Origin: Ascaris suum
Taxonomy: Eukaryota; Nematoda; Chromadorea; Rhabditida; Ascarididae
Assembly (NCBI GenBank): GCA_013433145.1
Contig: CM024190.1
Coordinates: 5,907,620 to 5,971,619, forward strand
Direction of reading: 5' to 3'
DNA length: 64,000 nucleotides
This document shows positions 25,684 to 64,000 of this stretch, one piece after another. Each line of letters begins with the position of its first letter. Position 1 is the stretch's first letter. Below the pieces are notes generated by a model. The model made no database searches and was not told the DNA's origin. It saw only the letters and a program-made list of their open reading frames with translations. The position numbers were made by a program, and so were the translations under genes.

Positions 25684-27634
25684 ACAAAGAAAAACACCAA
25701 AAGAGCATAGAATTTTTCTGCTCAGCAAACAGTAAAAGTTTTCCATCTGTATTTTCCGAGTCGTTCTTTTATATGGTTTCCTCCCTCTTTCTATGAACTT
25801 CATCCATGTAACAATTTTAGCTGCTTTTTAGCAGGAACTTCTCGACCGAGACTCCTTCGGCAACTTGGAATTGCTCTTTTTATTATGCAGTCATGTATAC
25901 TGCTACTACTCATAATGCGCGTTTAATATGCCAGGTTTTGCAATGTTCTTTGTTCGCGCTTTGTAGTCATTGTTTCTATATAGTGATTGCTTTACGAGCC
26001 GAAACGTCGCAAGTAAACGAGATTTGTTCTTCATTGATCCAGTAACCCATTTCTCATAAAAGTAAAAGTTATATAATCAGGTGATGCGTCTATGGAACAG
26101 GATTGTGATCGGTCGAACTAGACTTGCGTTCCGTTTATAGCTTGCATTTATGCATAGGAATGGGTCCCTAGGCAAGAGAAGGAGGCAACGGAGCAATTCC
26201 TCGTACCTACCGCTCCGTTCTACCCATCCGCTACTCGTCACCCGCAACCTCAAAGCTCAGTGAGGAAGGAGGCATTCCCTCTCCCCTCATTTCTTCGAAT
26301 CCCGATCAAGAGCAAGTTTCCTAAGCTCACGTCACCTTTAAAAGAATTTCTTTGATGCATAACGGTGCCATTTCAAAAGGTTTTCAAATTTTTTTGTGAA
26401 CGACTGGCAACAAAACATCTCCGAGATTTGAGGATTATTTCATAGCATAAAAGGCTCATAAGTAGCATCCTTCTTGATGATATTGTGGATCGGTTCGTCC
26501 AGGTTTAATGCTCCTGGAGCACGCTTCTGTTGAGATGGCCTCACCACTGTTTCTTGCTTACTTTAAAGGCTACGGGGCTGTAAAGTCGTGCTCAAGGATT
26601 TCAAAGCTCTAATTTTTTTGGTCTACCGTTGTCCAGAAAAAACTGTAAAAGCCATGCCTTCCATTTCGGTTGCTGTTCTTCTCCGGAAAAGTTTGTGCTT
26701 TCGAAATTTGCGGCGATCATATATTTTACGATTTTTCTGAGGAATTCTCGGACCAGCGTAAGCCTATTCAATAGGACTTGCACCGTTGTGCCCAAACTCA
26801 GAAATGATTTTTTGTAAACCGTTTTTGAGATATGGCCAGGAAGGGGATTATCGATCCCATCCATCATCCTCCCCTAACCACCCAGCCTCAATTTTTGGAG
26901 CTTGAAGCGCAGCTCCCAAATATTTCGCAATTTCGGTGTCGAAATTATTTTAAAAAAACCCATTTTTCTGTCCAAAAAACTGTAGAGAAATGAGAATTTG
27001 GTTCAGTGAAACGCTGTGATTTATGACAAAGAAAGTCGCTTCTCCTTGCAGAGGGGCAAACTTTTTGTGCTCAAAGTGGAATGAGTTTCGCTACATATGT
27101 CAGTCCGTTGTATGCAAACATTAGTAGATTTAACGGGTGTCTTCTTTTTTTTTTTCCATTGCACAATTCGAATGGAGTAAATATGAAGCACTCAGATATG
27201 CTGGAACGGGATGTTTACTGCGTCCTTTTCGAGAATGCTCGCTAAGGAGCATTGCGCTCATTAATGACTCCTTTATGAAGCACGTGCACTGAAAGCCTAA
27301 AAGTTTGCAGATTTTCAGAGGCAGTTTGCTCTTTGTGTTGTCTATCGGTGATTTGAAGTGCGCTTTGTGTCCTAGTTTTGTTGTGATTGTGCGCTGATTT
27401 CATCTCACCGATGATCGTCTTTCCTGCCACCGTTTTGGATTGCTTTTAAATGCGCTCTTTTCGTCTCTATCCTCTCTTTCTTCCCGTCTTGTCTTGTGCT
27501 TTCCTTGTAAGAAAAAACTCACCGATAAGGCGATTGTTCTTTTGCTTAGACAGTTGCTAGTAATATTGCACATATGTTCACTCATTTTTATTCTGCCTTT
27601 TTGCAGAAGTTATTTTTTGCTACTTGTTTTCTAG

Positions 27635-27682
27635 GCGCCCTCCTCGGATAAGGCGTTCGCAGGCTCTGAGGCCGACGTCGAG
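27635..27682 (+). other. 5' part of DIP2 exon 1 and its splice or trans-splice acceptor
   Basis: The first identifiable DIP2 exon starts after a good acceptor (TGTTTTCTAG). Its first 48 nt are open in the DIP2 frame (APSSDKAFAGSEADVE) before two consecutive Met codons at 27683 and 27686. Either a further 5' exon lies upstream in the 17-kb gap, or this is a spliced-leader trans-splice site with translation from the double ATG. No upstream exon could be identified. Confidence 0.6.
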
Positions 27683-63165
<35,483 letters not shown>

Positions 63166-64000
63166 ACGGGTTCATCGGCGAACATCATGTGAAGCAGTTT
63201 TATGGGCCTATTAATCAGTAGTTGAACAGCGCAGCATTTTGAGGTAGAATATTGACAAACTTGGTCATTGAGCGCGCAGTGTGTACTGTATAACATTAGT
63301 ACTAGTAAGCAAGTTCAAACACATGCATGAAGGAGGCAGAGGGTGGCGAAGGTTGCTGTGATTATCTTCTTACTGCGACAAACGAACAATGGCTTGGCAA
63401 CAGTGTTACAAATGTAAAAGTTAAGCTATGCATGAGGCACTACCTACATAGCAAAGAGCCTTGTAACAGAAGATTTTTAGGTTTGGCAAATACAGATCAC
63501 AGAACAAATAACCATTCACAGTTTAGGAAATACATGGTGATTGATGGTGCCCTTTTGCATGAGTAACAAATTTCAATAAACCAACGAGCGGGAATCCTGT
63601 GGAAGTGGATGAACAACTTTTTATGTGGTTCGTATTGTAGCTGCAGCTTCAAGATTGATAATGCTAGACGATAAACACACATTGAGCGCGTATAATTACT
63701 TTTGCAGATAGCGCATAAGGGTAGCAAATTACTTTTGATGGGCACTATACAGGTCGAGTGTTGCTCTGATTTCCGCTTGTTTAAAACATTTGCTTTTTCT
63801 ATAGCCGCGTTTATGCGAATGACGGATGCAGCTATCAATGCTTGCTCAGTTGTGGGCTATTTTTGATGGTCAGGCGTTTTTTATTAGATGGAATCAGCGT
63901 TCGGTCGATGCCCGCCTTGATTGAAGCAGCCAAAGAAAGCAATCCGAGCTTGCAGTGCATTTGGCGCTTTACCCATTTGCATAATACGGTGCTCACATAT
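63166..64000. other. DIP2 3' UTR and downstream sequence
   Basis: No further gene is recognisable. A minus-strand frame of 113 codons (63497-63838) overlaps the 3' UTR and looks like no known family. Confidence 0.6.
63575..63580 (+). terminator. dip-2: poly(A) signal AATAAA of DIP2
   Basis: AATAAA about 410 bases after the TAG at 63163-63165. It is the first canonical signal downstream, so it is the likely 3' end. Confidence 0.6.

Larger units (their letters stand above)
15709..27634. other. long intergenic region upstream of DIP2
   Basis: About 12 kb without supported exons. It contains a 36-bp palindrome, a nearby direct repeat, a degenerate GT-rich stretch (about 23313-23373), a G-quadruplex motif (25665-25683), and a GC-richer block at about 26160-26300 that could be part of a DIP2 promoter or 5' UTR (inference). 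ORFs here are under 130 codons and unrecognised. Confidence 0.6.

Overview
This is a eukaryotic window, most likely from a nematode and plausibly a clade V (strongylid) parasite. The evidence is the TTTTCAG/TTGCAG splice acceptors, roughly 40% GC, many short exons split by introns of about 0.1-4.5 kb, (TA)n and (GA)n microsatellites, and two conserved animal proteins whose exons can be read by eye. The species is an inference; no ribosomal or mitochondrial marker is present.

Layout, all on the + strand. (1) 228-10054: a secreted M14 zinc carboxypeptidase. Its catalytic domain lies in eight exons (2511-10054), and a possible signal-peptide exon sits at 228-274. Zinc ligands, the catalytic Glu and the disulfide Cys pair are intact. 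(2) 10055-27634: 17.6 kb with no gene I can support. It holds a tRNA-like box A element (about 12864-12962, minus strand), a 36-bp palindrome (16815-16850), one unassigned 171-codon ORF (15193-15708) and a G-quadruplex motif (25665-25683). (3) 27635-63165: a complete DIP2 (disco-interacting protein 2) orthologue in 37 exons. All 36 junctions are phase-compatible and the joined reading frame is 4716 nt (1571 aa), close to the length of vertebrate DIP2 proteins. It has the DMAP1-binding N-terminus, a Ser-rich linker and two tandem adenylate-forming (fatty-acyl-AMP-ligase-like) domains. (4) 63166-64000: DIP2 3' UTR and intergenic sequence with a poly(A) signal at 63575.

The most interesting item is a long open frame (41247-42290 up to a strong donor, open to 42464) inside the largest DIP2 intron. 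It ends in the same phase in which DIP2 exon 10 begins, so it is a strong candidate for an unannotated alternative or cassette exon. It encodes a basic, Ser/Arg/Glu-rich, probably disordered segment. Other points of interest are a pair of adjacent TA-cored hairpins with about 58-bp inverted arms in intron 5 (33997-34283), three AAG splice acceptors, frequent GTT donors, and a GC-AG or otherwise weak donor in the carboxypeptidase. I saw no prokaryotic system, CRISPR array, virus or intact transposon.

The two genes have no evident functional link: one is an extracellular or digestive peptidase, the other an intracellular lipid-metabolism and neuronal-morphology regulator.
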